Origin: Candidatus Pseudobacter hemicellulosilyticus
Lineage (GTDB): Bacteria > Bacteroidota > Bacteroidia > Chitinophagales > Chitinophagaceae
Length of the DNA stretch: 64,000 nt
Assembly (NCBI GenBank): GCA_029202545.1
Contig: CP119311.1
Span: 310,001-374,000, forward strand
Direction of reading: 5' to 3'
Both the position numbers and the translations under genes were made by a program. The notes under the pieces were generated by a model. That model was not told the origin of the DNA, did no database searches, and saw nothing but the letters and a program-made list of their open reading frames with translations. Below, piece after piece: positions 53,401-61,678 of this stretch (positions are counted from its first letter, which is position 1; every line of letters begins with the position of its first letter).

Positions 53401-56016
53401 ATAGGTGAAAAATGGTGCAGTATTCATGAAGGCATACTCCATCAGACTGTTTCCATACATCGTTTGTCCACTTTTGGACCGGATGACGAATTCTTCCGTA
53501 GCCTTGGCATTTCTATTACTCAAATCCACCTTGAAAACATCCACCGAGGGCAGGTAAATGACCTGGACTTCAGACTCAAAAACCGATGCAGCAAACCGCT
53601 CGTAGTACGTCGTGGGAATCCATCGCTCGCCCAGGTTGAAATCCAATAATTCAAAAGGTATCCTTTCTGGTTGCACGTTTTTCAGTGCTTGGATACACCG
53701 GTCAATTTCCGGATCCAGGTCCGATTCCCTGGCGTGTTGGGCCTCCCGAAGTTTGGCAACGACATTCCCGGACAGATATTCGTCCGCTTCTTCCCATTTC
53801 CCGGTCAGCGGGTTCCGGAAAATGGCCTCACCAAGCCTTTCTCGCACAGCGGATTCACTATCGGATAGCACGGACGCCATGAATGGAAGATCCACCTTAC
53901 CTTTTTCGTTCAGGCAATGGGCCATCGCTTCCAACGGATCTGCTGTTTTGAATGCTTCCTTAGGCGCATAAAGATTGCTGGTGAACACGTCCGATTTTTC
54001 ATAGCCGTGTTCGACTTTACGTTCCAGTGCCGCCCCCATGCTACTGCCAAAGGCCAGGTCAATGGCCAGGCGTTTTCGGTTTTCCGGGGAACTTAGGTAA
54101 CCATACTCCTGCTGCAGTTTCTCATAGCCGGTATTCATCCGGGCCCGTAATCCATCCACATCCTGTCTTCCTGCACGTTCGATCTCCATCAGCTCCAGGT
54201 ACGTGTCCCTGAGGGTAATGTAATCCAGGTAAAAACCAAGATGTGATTGCTCGACTTCTGCTTCAAGCCGTGCGGTGGACCTATCTCTGGATATTCCATG
54301 AATGGTACCAAGCCTTCCTTGATGGATGATCAGCGTACCGTCGGTATGAAACTCCCTCACGCCGTTCACCTGATCGGATAATTCACGGGAAAGGGAAAAA
54401 AGCCGGGGGGTTTCCGCTTCACCCGAGACCCGAAACACGTGATTGAATTCCAGCAAGCGGTAGCTCAGCCGCTCGGTCAGCTCTGCCAGCTTCTCGGCAT
54501 TGACCCAACCGGCTTTCCCCCAATTGCCTTCCGCATTTACGTAAAGCCGATACAAGAAACGTTTGTCACTCCGGTGACGTGCAGCCACCACAACAGCCAG
54601 TTCATGGTCAGGTTGGTCTTCCATCCGGACGGTGGCAAGAATACGAGCCGAATGGGGTTGGACCACGCGTTTATCGTCCTCGGTCAGGTAGTCCGTAGCG
54701 CGGTTCCCGCTGGCTGCCTGTCCATCGAAAAGGCCCAATTGTATGGCCGTTGGCGCCTGTTTCTCCGGCATTGGCGTGATCACCAACCTTGGGCCGGTAG
54801 TTACGTGTACGGTATGCGCTTCCTGCTGCTTATTTTGCGGTTGGATAGCCTGGCTGAACCGTTCGACATCAAACCGCTTATTTAAATCACGCTTCAGTAA
54901 ATCACCCAATGAGGGAGCAAGTGTCCGTAAATCGCCCTGCTGCCGAACCGTCAACTGTGCCTCCCCATACTGGTTTTGTCCTTCTTGGACCACATCCCCA
55001 AGCATCACTTCCGGGTAATGCACGAGGTAGCTGTTAAGCGGATAGGCGCCGAATTCATTATCCAGCATCATCGTATCCAATAGCAGGTGTTCTTCGGGCG
55101 ATAACTTGTCCTTATGCGCATGTTTCTGCACGATCAGCAGCTGGCAAGGGGCTGTGGTGCCTCCTGTGTCACCCATGAGGTTTTCCGGCAACACGGCAAG
55201 GCTAACAAAATCCGCACGGTCAAATAGGTATTTCCGTGCGGGTAGGTTGCCCGGACTGTTTAGAAAGGTGTCCGTGGTCACGAAAGCCATCAATCCACCG
55301 TCCGCCAGCTTGTCCAGGCCCTTGGCAAAGAAATAATTGTGAATCCGGTCCGTCAAACTACGGTCCTTGCCAATGAATTCCGGATCAAAAACCTTTACGC
55401 TGCCAAAAGGGATGTTGCTGATCACCAGGTCTGCTGGCTCATCATCCACACCCAGGGGATGCTCCAATCCGCGCACCCGGATATGTGTAGGAACCGGCAA
55501 GCTCCGGGCAAGCACGTGAAGAACCCGCCCGGTTGCCATATCCTTTTCTATGCCGGTGATTTGCTGCAGACTATCCAGCGCGGGAATACCGGTCCATAAA
55601 AAAACCCCTGCCCCCGCGGACGGATCAAGCAGGTGCTTGGGCTCGATCCCGGCTTCCTTAATAGCACCATAGATCACCTCCGGTATAACCTGCGGCGTAT
55701 AGAATGCCGTAAGTCCACTGTTTTGCAGGGAGGCAACCACCTCACGGTAGCCCTTTTCGCTGGAATTTGAACGGATTAACCGATAAAGCTCCTGCATTTG
55801 CGGAAAGAGTAGCATATCCCGGTCAGTAGCCCCCTGGACTTTCCAACTTTCAGCATCCCCATCCCCGAACTGGATTACGCGGATACCGCCAAAACCGCTG
55901 TAACGCTTCAATGCCTCAACCTGGCTTTCGTCAGGGATCCCCTTTCCACCAAGCTGCAATGCGATACGCAGCGCGCTGATGTTATCTGCTAAACTCTGAG
56001 ACGCATTGTAACCCAT
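50431..56016 (-). CDS. Giant N6-adenine DNA methylase/SNF2-like helicase (1861 aa)
   Basis: The N-terminal domain (residues about 1-400) has SAM motif I DPSAGAGVFLW at 131-141 and a catalytic-type NIPFG at about 202-206 (in place of NPPY), typical of N6-adenine methylases. A long linker leads to a helicase with GLGKTLLM near 975, DESH near 1145, SGTPISNSL and QRDGRGARQGN near 1485. Such fused enzymes (also called MTase/helicase proteins of ICEs and phages) protect the element's DNA from host restriction. The catalytic loop variation (NIPFG) should be checked. It lies between traE and traF and is translated just ahead of traF. Confidence 0.9.
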   Translation of the reverse strand: MGYNASQSLADNISALRIALQLGGKGIPDESQVEALKRYSGFGGIRVIQFGDGDAESWKVQGATDRDMLLFPQMQELYRLIRSNSSEKGYREVVASLQNSGLTAFYTPQVIPEVIYGAIKEAGIEPKHLLDPSAGAGVFLWTGIPALDSLQQITGIEKDMATGRVLHVLARSLPVPTHIRVRGLEHPLGVDDEPADLVISNIPFGSVKVFDPEFIGKDRSLTDRIHNYFFAKGLDKLADGGLMAFVTTDTFLNSPGNLPARKYLFDRADFVSLAVLPENLMGDTGGTTAPCQLLIVQKHAHKDKLSPEEHLLLDTMMLDNEFGAYPLNSYLVHYPEVMLGDVVQEGQNQYGEAQLTVRQQGDLRTLAPSLGDLLKRDLNKRFDVERFSQAIQPQNKQQEAHTVHVTTGPRLVITPMPEKQAPTAIQLGLFDGQAASGNRATDYLTEDDKRVVQPHSARILATVRMEDQPDHELAVVVAARHRSDKRFLYRLYVNAEGNWGKAGWVNAEKLAELTERLSYRLLEFNHVFRVSGEAETPRLFSLSRELSDQVNGVREFHTDGTLIIHQGRLGTIHGISRDRSTARLEAEVEQSHLGFYLDYITLRDTYLELMEIERAGRQDVDGLRARMNTGYEKLQQEYGYLSSPENRKRLAIDLAFGSSMGAALERKVEHGYEKSDVFTSNLYAPKEAFKTADPLEAMAHCLNEKGKVDLPFMASVLSDSESAVRERLGEAIFRNPLTGKWEEADEYLSGNVVAKLREAQHARESDLDPEIDRCIQALKNVQPERIPFELLDFNLGERWIPTTYYERFAASVFESEVQVIYLPSVDVFKVDLSNRNAKATEEFVIRSKSGQTMYGNSLMEYAFMNTAPFFTYEVADKDGNKIRIADNESTRLAHEKIEKIRRGFTGWLAGLPDEDKQKLVDKYNDQFNCYRLRQYDGSHLTFPGLDLTNLGVKQLYNSQRDGAWRLIVNRGGIIDHEVGLGKTLLMAITAMEMRRLRIANKPMIVAKKANVMQVAETFRKAYPQAKILFPGKEDFTPGQRKRIFQEIKNNNWDCIILTHEQFSMIPQSGEIMVEVLERELMNLSADLSVLQAKGERIHKVMLKGLRIREENLAATLKEAQHRLEHKKDKEVDFRSMQVDHLFVDESHMFKNLTFTTRHNRVAGLGNQSGSQRALNLLYAIRELQGRFNSDQCATFLSGTPISNSLTELYLLFKYQRPKELLRQDIVNFDAWAAVYARKSTDFELGVTNEIIVKERFREFIKVPELATFYAEIADYKTAKHIALEKPQIEEILVNLPPSDEQLAFGRQLVAFARNGDATLLGRLPLTATEQKARMLIATNYATKMATDMRLINPELFGDHPGNKVNACSRKVIEIYQESTPYKGTQLIFCDSGTPGTDGFNLYNDLRDKLTQGGIPEAEITFIHQWSDAKKLELFRKMKSGEIRILIGSTDKLGVGNNVQDRVVGQHDITIPWRPSDMEQRDGRGARQGNWVARDHYGNKVRKFIYATQQSLDAYRFNLIKNKLIFINQLKNNSVNVRRIDEGAMDEQSGMVISEYIALLSGDTTLLKKAKLDQEILSLESLRTLHFREQVRVRERLDGLGRERGEIGNVLGKLEKDVARYQSVLLLAKDGSKVNPIKLYSESSPDPEVIGRYVVDQYLKWKPGREESEEKPLGELYGFRLVIQHVVSRDYAGKVSTEENRLAAISPETGIRYTYNNGVPNMGNLKLAARNFLNAIDRCVELREKYDKDLQDTAEDILRLNAMLGRPFEKETMLSDKKAEAEQLGREINDKINAIRIGEGDGQDQLPAEQPRQAIMAPSIGPSAPASLKTLMEAGLSNGTVMIVRMPGSENQEVKAKKKIRM

Positions 56017-56037
56017 AACCCACCATTGCCACTTCCA

Positions 56038-56508
56038 CTAATGCTTTTTGCTGTCAACAACCTGCTTTTTGCTGCGTCCTTTTTCAAGGTACTCAGCAAC
56101 TTTGCCAATGATTGCGTACCGGATCTCCCGGTCATCTTCATTGGCCGTGCTGAAATGCAGTTGCTCGAATGTATCCTTACAAAACTCCACCAGGTTTACC
56201 GCTTCGTAAGTCAGCATACCGGATTCACGCAGCCGTGCATAATCCGTTTCAAACTCCTCACTGATCACCGTGGTGAGGTAATTGAAGCGGGATGGTTTCA
56301 AGTCCGCTGTAAGATCCTCCATGCACAGCTCATGGATAGCCATCCCTTCCTTGCCTTCTTCCAGCAGGCGGAGTGCCAGCGGCATCACACCACTGACTTT
56401 TTCTTCCAAATACTTCACCACGCCATATTCATCCTGCAGCCTGAACATGAGGTCCGGATTGTTGTTGACGATATAAGCCCAAAGTTTTTCTTTCAAGACT
56501 ATAAACAT
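56038..56508 (-). CDS. Small soluble ICE protein beside the methylase-helicase (156 aa)
   Basis: Family not firmly recognised. Motifs ECMEDLT, LKPSRFNYLTTVISEEFE and LTYEAVNLVEFCKDTFEQ are highly ordered, and the N-terminal WAYIVNNNPDL is also seen in small ICE proteins (a DUF1896-like possibility). It sits 21 nt ahead of the methylase-helicase start and 22 nt behind traE and is probably in the same transcript. Function not known. Confidence 0.45.
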   Translation of the reverse strand: MFIVLKEKLWAYIVNNNPDLMFRLQDEYGVVKYLEEKVSGVMPLALRLLEEGKEGMAIHELCMEDLTADLKPSRFNYLTTVISEEFETDYARLRESGMLTYEAVNLVEFCKDTFEQLHFSTANEDDREIRYAIIGKVAEYLEKGRSKKQVVDSKKH

Positions 56509-56530
56509 GGTTATTGGATTTATTTAATTT

Positions 56531-56869
56531 TTAAGCTGTGATTCCGAAGAACGAACGAATGATCAGTACCACTACAACCAGGAAGATGCAACTTCCAAAC
56601 CAGCTCGCCGCGACTTTCGACGTGTCCTGCTCCCCCGCGTTCCATTTTTGATAGACTTTGACGGCGCCGATCAGCGCTAAAACAGCACCGATGCCATACA
56701 TCAGCTGTGTGCCAACGTCGAAGTATCCGCGAATCTGCGTATTGGCGGAAGAAATACCTTCCTTACCATCCTGCGCCATGGCGCTAACGGTACACAGCAC
56801 AAATAATACAAATAACACCAGGGGCCGCGCCCCAAGGATTCTCACAATCCTACACTTCATTTTTTCCAT
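56531..56869 (-). CDS. traE: Conjugative transposon protein TraE (DUF4134)
   Basis: 112 aa with a signal peptide (VLFVLFVLCTVSAMAQDG) and two TM segments after a conserved GIxxANTQIRGYFDVGTQLMYGIG block, then WFGSCIFLVVVVLIIRSFFG, the DUF4134 pattern. It is a small VirB2/3-like membrane protein of the mating pore. A Shine-Dalgarno-like GAAGGAT lies next to the ATG. Confidence 0.88.
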   Translation of the reverse strand: MEKMKCRIVRILGARPLVLFVLFVLCTVSAMAQDGKEGISSANTQIRGYFDVGTQLMYGIGAVLALIGAVKVYQKWNAGEQDTSKVAASWFGSCIFLVVVVLIIRSFFGITA

Positions 56870-56908
56870 ATCCTTCTCACTTTATCATTTCCACCCTTGT
56901 TCGAAAAA

Positions 56909-56966
56909 GGGGAGCAGCCTGCCGTTCCATTCATCCTCCCTATTCCCACACCGGCTACTGCTCCCC
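56909..56966. repeat. Inverted repeat upstream of traE
   Basis: GGGGAGCAG at 56909-56917 pairs with CTGCTCCCC at 56958-56966 with a 40-nt loop. It lies in the 181-nt gap between the 148-aa gene and traE and may be an RNA structure affecting translation or processing of the tra transcript. Confidence 0.35.
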
Positions 56967-57050
56967 GGATTCTTCAAAATGGATGGCCGGCACCCGCACA
57001 ACACTGAAATCCACATAACCCATCCATCGGGTACCGCGCCATCCGTAAAC

Positions 57051-57497
57051 CTACTCCTGGTTCCACAGCTCTTCCAACTCCTCTTCCTGAATGACCAAAT
57101 CACAAAACTCTTCGGTATACTGGCAAATGAAATTGTTCAGGGCGTGGCGGAAGGCAGGACGATGTAACCCATCGTAGTTGGCCATCGCGTCGGCAATGCG
57201 CTTGAGCAATGCCTGCTTGTCAGCTCCTTTTCCTGCCTCTGCCAACACCTTGCGCAGTTGCGCGATTTTCACTTCCAGCTCATTCAGTGCTTCCTCTGCC
57301 TGTCTTTGCTCATCCTCGCTAATGCCTTCCTCTTCTTTTTCACCGGCTTCTTCCCCGGACTTCTTTTCTCCCCCCAACCGCTTGGTGAACCAAGCGATTA
57401 ACGTCTTGCGATACAGGATCGCCAGGATCAAGTAATAGATTAAAACCGAAACCAGCACTACTGCTAAAAACGCCCCCCAAGAAATTCCTTTAAACAT
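57051..57497 (-). CDS. Small ICE membrane protein (148 aa), first gene of the tra operon
   Basis: One N-terminal membrane segment (AFLAVVLVSVLIYYLILAILY at residues 9-29), a charged, Glu/Lys-rich stretch (EEAGEKEEEGISEDEQRQAEE) and a helical domain with RPAFRHALNNFICQYTEEFCDL. No named family. It opens the transcription unit that reaches traE, 181 nt away. Role likely accessory, possibly in regulation or assembly. Confidence 0.55.
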   Translation of the reverse strand: MFKGISWGAFLAVVLVSVLIYYLILAILYRKTLIAWFTKRLGGEKKSGEEAGEKEEEGISEDEQRQAEEALNELEVKIAQLRKVLAEAGKGADKQALLKRIADAMANYDGLHRPAFRHALNNFICQYTEEFCDLVIQEEELEELWNQE

Positions 57498-57670
57498 ATC
57501 TTTCGTTCATTCGTCCACGATTCACCGGCAACTACCGGCCTGACTACAGGGACAAAATTGCGCTATTCAGGAAGCGATCATTTACACCGCCGTGTTACTA
57601 ACAGCGACTTTTTTTTAATCCATATTTTTGGGAGAAATAATACCGGATTGGCATTTGAAGGTGGTTAAAA

Positions 57671-57698
57671 ACAAAAAAACCGGCCTATTGACCGGTTT
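57671..57698 (-). terminator. Terminator of rteC
   Basis: AAACCGG at 57677-57683 pairs with CCGGTTT at 57692-57698 with a short loop; on the minus strand it is followed by TTTTTTTGTTTTT. It stands 79 nt beyond the rteC stop, so rteC and the tra operon are transcribed separately. Confidence 0.75.
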
Positions 57699-57776
57699 GC
57701 TCGAATTCATCCGAATTACATACAAAAAACTAAGGAATTAACCACACACTGTCAGGTTACTAACACGACGCCAAGA

Positions 57777-58616
57777 TCAGCGTATGTCCGTGTCATCCAT
57801 GAACTTTTCCAGGTTAACAGGCAGGCTACTGGTGTAGGGTGTCCGTATTTTCCGGATACGCTGGCCCTGCAGCACACGGTAAAAATTTCCAGCGTCCACA
57901 TTGAGCAGGCGTCCCAGGCCATTCATTAAAGCCTTCACCTGCACCTTTCCCCGATTGATCGAACGCGACGCAATCAGGGCGTAAACCAACTCAATGAATG
58001 CCGATTTCGAATCGGTCCATACCAATTCCTGCTGGACCATGGGTTCAGGCCAGACCGCTGTACCATCCAACCCGGCCAAGGCGCCGGACAGAAAATCATG
58101 TACAAGCTCGAACGCCTGCAACTTGCCCAGCTTGTAGCTATATAGCTCATTAACTTCCGAATCCAGTCCGGGAAGGTATCCAGGCACGAGTTCGAGCGGA
58201 TCGGTTTCACCCCCCTGGGCTTTGAAAAATACCTCATCAAGATCCGTTCTACCCAGCCGGAAATAGTTATAAAGTGAGAGATTCCGCTCGAAAAAAAATC
58301 CGACTCCTGCAAGGGACTGGCTGTAATAGGTCTTCTGGAATTCTTTGCTGGCAACCGGCTTGTTTGTCTCAATGTGATACACCTCGCTGTGGAAAATCAG
58401 CTCTTTCAGAAACTGCGGCTTAACTTCCTTGAAGTATAGGATTTCCTGCTGTTCATCAAAATGAACGTCACGGCGCCTGGTCTTGAGTTGCTGAAGCTTC
58501 CCGGAAGCGACCCGATAGGATCGTTCGGCGCGTTGAATCACATTGGAAGCCTCCTGGTCGATCTCCTGAAGCTCTGCTTTCAGCTCCAAATAAAGATCCT
58601 GCATCATTTTATCCAT
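57777..58616 (-). CDS. rteC: RteC-family regulator (279 aa)
   Basis: The N-terminal helical stretch (MQDLYLELKAELQEIDQ) is followed by RDVHFDEQQEILYFKEVKPQFLKELIFHSEVYHIET, the conserved RteC block, and a C-terminal DNA-binding-like half (LVYALIASRSINRGKVQVKALMNGLGRLLNVDAGNFYR). RteC controls excision of CTnDOT-type elements in response to RteA/RteB signals; here no RteA/B gene is seen. It has its own promoter and terminator and an upstream palindrome, which may be its own binding site. Confidence 0.85.
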   Translation of the reverse strand: MDKMMQDLYLELKAELQEIDQEASNVIQRAERSYRVASGKLQQLKTRRRDVHFDEQQEILYFKEVKPQFLKELIFHSEVYHIETNKPVASKEFQKTYYSQSLAGVGFFFERNLSLYNYFRLGRTDLDEVFFKAQGGETDPLELVPGYLPGLDSEVNELYSYKLGKLQAFELVHDFLSGALAGLDGTAVWPEPMVQQELVWTDSKSAFIELVYALIASRSINRGKVQVKALMNGLGRLLNVDAGNFYRVLQGQRIRKIRTPYTSSLPVNLEKFMDDTDIR

Positions 58617-58790
58617 AGTTTGTTATAATACACCCCGACTTCCAAGGGATTGCGTATCCTCCCTTTTTACACCAGGATTTGTTAGTGATCACACCTGTCA
58701 ACACAGCCGGCCTCAATTGACCAGGCTATTAACTACGGCCGGGAACCCCCGGCAGATCACCACATATCATTAACCTATGAACATCGAAAA

Positions 58791-58822
58791 CAAAAATAGT
58801 CAATGACAAAGGTTAATTCAAA
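58791..58822 (-). promoter_or_regulatory. Promoter of rteC
   Basis: On the minus strand TTTG at 58822-58819 is followed after exactly 20 nt by TATTTTTG at 58798-58791, matching the Bacteroidota consensus TTTG-(about 20)-TAnnTTTG in both boxes. The leader to the ATG at 58616 is about 165 nt. Confidence 0.75.
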
Positions 58823-58837
58823 GTGATGACACACGCA

Positions 58838-58863
58838 TATTTGTAACATATTAGTTACAAATA
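58838..58863. promoter_or_regulatory. Palindromic operator upstream of rteC
   Basis: TATTTGTAAC at 58838-58847 and GTTACAAATA at 58854-58863 are perfect inverse complements (10 bp) with ATATTA between them. It begins 16 bp upstream of the rteC -33 box and lies between rteC and the divergent 383-aa gene. It is a likely binding site for RteC or another regulator. Confidence 0.7.
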
Positions 58864-59145
58864 CACGAACTACGCTTATCGGTTATATCTGGGCGATGTC
58901 CGGCACGTAGCATATGTTGGGATTCCACCCGTACACGTCCCTGTTTTATCGGCCAACGAACCGGAAAGCATGACCGCACATCGCGTTTTTGGGGTACATG
59001 ATGATTACCACGTGCATCATTTTATGTTGCACAGCGCATTTCATCAGGAGCATGATTGATTTAGCCGCCCGCGCTAAGTAGTTTTGTTTGGAATAAATTT
59101 TGCTTCAACCGCTGGAACATGCCATCGCGCTGAATTTGACAACCT

Positions 59146-60297
59146 ATGAAAGAAACACTATCCAACCTTGAAGCCTTCGTCCGTAACATGGTCAGCCAGC
59201 CGGCTGTAGGCAAAGAAAACACCGTGACACTGCTTGAGGACATCCACGAAAGAACCATCATCCTGCAGGACAAGATTACCGACTATATCACAGCCAACCA
59301 GCAAAATCCCAACAGAGACATGATCTGGTTTATCCAGCTATCCATTGTCAACCTGTCCGATCATGTATTTGCCTCCGTAGCTGCTGTTGGTAATGCGGCC
59401 GACAAGGCCGAATCAACTTGGCTGGAAATCATGAGCGCGCTGGAAGGCATCCTGGAATTCATCAACAAAATCTTCCCCCACTATTTCAACCCGGATTGCA
59501 AAATACCGGACAACCTGTTGCGTGAAAATCGACCGCGGCTAACAGCTGACGGCGATAAAATTGCGGACGCGTTCCTGCGCAGGTTCAATCTGACGCACAC
59601 GGCCGGCATGATCCGCCATTATTACCACGGTTTCCTGGTCGGAAAGCGGGCTTATACGTTCCGGCAGATCCAGTACGCAGAAAAGCTTGCTGAAAACCTC
59701 ATCCGGGCGCTGGACGATGAATTTGCAACGGAAACCGATGTCCTGGAAACATTTATTTTCCTCCGGTTCAACCGAACGGAATTTATGCGCCACCACAAAT
59801 ACCTGATCCGCGAAATCGTACACGCCGATCAGCCACCGCCAACACGGATGAGCCAGTTACTCCTTTTACGCCATACCATGGAAGCTATCGGAGAAAGCAC
59901 AACCTGGATTTACCGCTCATCCAGACGATCCCCAAGGGAAGAATTCATAGCCAGCCTGGACGAAGGCATTGCCATCCTGAAACATATTGAACAGGAATGG
60001 CGGGCTAACGCAGAGAGCAAAGAAGTCAAATACTTCAGCATGAATCTCACCCTTCGACAGCTCAGTCATTTAGTGAAAATTCATATCCTGGCAGGGCTGA
60101 CCCCGCACAAGAATTTCTCCCAGCTGATCGCGCTGATAACTGCTTTTGTCCATCCCTCAGGGATGGATAAAGTTGATCCGGAGAACGCCCGGACCAAAGG
60201 TCTGTCACCCGATAAGCCGACAATTCAGGGGCTGATGGACTACCTTACCAAATTGGTTGAAACGTTAAAGGAACATTACGGGGAATTCTTGATCTGA
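59146..60297 (+). CDS. Unknown soluble helical protein (383 aa), divergent from rteC
   Basis: No recognised motif, signal peptide or TM. All-helical by pattern (LEDIHERTIILQDKITDYI, EYGEFLI end). Conserved-looking block at about 180-215 (DVLETFIFLRFNRTEFMRHHKYLIREIV). It shares its upstream region with rteC through a palindrome and promoter. A regulatory or element-maintenance role is possible. Codon usage resembles ICE genes. Confidence 0.5.
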   Translation: MKETLSNLEAFVRNMVSQPAVGKENTVTLLEDIHERTIILQDKITDYITANQQNPNRDMIWFIQLSIVNLSDHVFASVAAVGNAADKAESTWLEIMSALEGILEFINKIFPHYFNPDCKIPDNLLRENRPRLTADGDKIADAFLRRFNLTHTAGMIRHYYHGFLVGKRAYTFRQIQYAEKLAENLIRALDDEFATETDVLETFIFLRFNRTEFMRHHKYLIREIVHADQPPPTRMSQLLLLRHTMEAIGESTTWIYRSSRRSPREEFIASLDEGIAILKHIEQEWRANAESKEVKYFSMNLTLRQLSHLVKIHILAGLTPHKNFSQLIALITAFVHPSGMDKVDPENARTKGLSPDKPTIQGLMDYLTKLVETLKEHYGEFLI

Positions 60298-60325
60298 ATG
60301 GCTACGTGCCAGACCGTGTTGGAAA

Positions 60326-61678
60326 TTAAGCCCGGCGCATCGGCCTGGTTTGATTGTGCAACTTGGTCACTGCAGCATGGATACAGGCAGCTACGCGGTT
60401 CATTGCCGGCCTGTCCAATGTTGCAAAACCAATTTTGATACCGTGGTGTGAGGCATACGGACGGGCGTAATAATAATAGTCCGGTACAGCAACGCCCATT
60501 TCGCGCAACGTGCTACAAAACGCCCGCTGGGAAATCTCTTCCGGCAAACTCACCCACACCGATAAACCACCCACCGGCAGGGAGACGGAATACTCGCGGT
60601 TTGCAAAGGAAGTTAACCGGGAATACAGGTAATCCCGCTTCATGCGGTACTCCTCCCGCATCCCTACCACTTTTTTTGCGAAGTCCTTATTAAGCAGCAT
60701 GTCAAAAGCTGCGTTTTCGAATTGCGGCATGTCCACTTCCACCGCCAGCCGGTGTAACCGCAATTGGCAAATCAGTTCCTCCCTTGCGATGATAACGGGG
60801 CTAAAAAGGGTCTGAACCGGCAAGGGAGCCAGCGGACGCAGGTATACCGCATTAAGCCCCTTTTGCAAAGCCCGTAATGCGACCGGTTCGTATGGGGTTT
60901 CTCCATAACATAAGCCGTCGCACAGGTCTACTTCGACCAGGGGAATATGATATTGCTCAACGATCTGCAGGATTTCAGCGATACTATGCTGATCCATCGG
61001 CGCTCCGAATGGGCAACGCACCCGTGGGGCAAACACCAGCACCGAAACACGGCCGGCTCGGCAAAGCCCCCTGAACCGGTGGATGTCCATACCCTCGGGC
61101 CGCTCACCAAGCATGATTACTTCCTTGCTGAATAGGGATAACGACCGGGTAAGTGGAGATTCCATAATGCCATCGACCGCGACCGATTTGGCATCGAGCA
61201 TCTTGCCGATCAGGATCATGGCCATGCTCCATGAATTGTAAAAACATAGTTGGGTATTCTCAAAGTGCATGAACGGAAATTCTGCATGATACTTATCAAC
61301 CAGCAGCTTTTCTATCAGTTGCCGCCGGTTCCCATCGGAAGGGACAGTGGGCATGGTTCTGACAGCAAAAAAGCGTTGGAATTCCTGTACGTGAGCGGGA
61401 TGGGGATGGCCGAAGTCAAGCTGCAGGAGATCTTTTTTTGGCTTGCTCACATAAATCCGCTTTTTTGAGCTGATCACTGCACCCAATTCCATCAATTCCT
61501 TGATTACCCTGTTGATGGTAAACCGGCTGACACGAAAGATAACTGCCTGTTCTTTTACCAGCGGAAATTGATAGCCCGGATACAGATTTCCCGACTCAAT
61601 GTGTTTCAGAATTTCGCTGACCAGGACGCGGACACTGCGGTCAGCCGAATGGATATGGTTACTGATGGTTAATAGCAT
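60326..61678 (-). CDS. MocR/GntR-type regulator with degenerate aminotransferase domain (450 aa)
   Basis: N-terminal GntR-type winged helix at about 10-75 (LKHIESGNLYPGYQFPLVKEQ, FRVSRFTINRVIKELMELGAV), then an aminotransferase-like domain: EVDLCDGLCYGE (the Asp pair) is present, but in place of the PLP-lysine motif (SFSK) it has LRPLAPLPVQTLF, so no Schiff-base lysine is seen. A PLP-independent regulator is likely. It is transcribed alone, opposite to an unknown gene. Similar regulators control amino-sugar, amino-acid or vitamin B6 metabolism, but this one may have a new ligand. Confidence 0.75.
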   Translation of the reverse strand: MLLTISNHIHSADRSVRVLVSEILKHIESGNLYPGYQFPLVKEQAVIFRVSRFTINRVIKELMELGAVISSKKRIYVSKPKKDLLQLDFGHPHPAHVQEFQRFFAVRTMPTVPSDGNRRQLIEKLLVDKYHAEFPFMHFENTQLCFYNSWSMAMILIGKMLDAKSVAVDGIMESPLTRSLSLFSKEVIMLGERPEGMDIHRFRGLCRAGRVSVLVFAPRVRCPFGAPMDQHSIAEILQIVEQYHIPLVEVDLCDGLCYGETPYEPVALRALQKGLNAVYLRPLAPLPVQTLFSPVIIAREELICQLRLHRLAVEVDMPQFENAAFDMLLNKDFAKKVVGMREEYRMKRDYLYSRLTSFANREYSVSLPVGGLSVWVSLPEEISQRAFCSTLREMGVAVPDYYYYARPYASHHGIKIGFATLDRPAMNRVAACIHAAVTKLHNQTRPMRRA

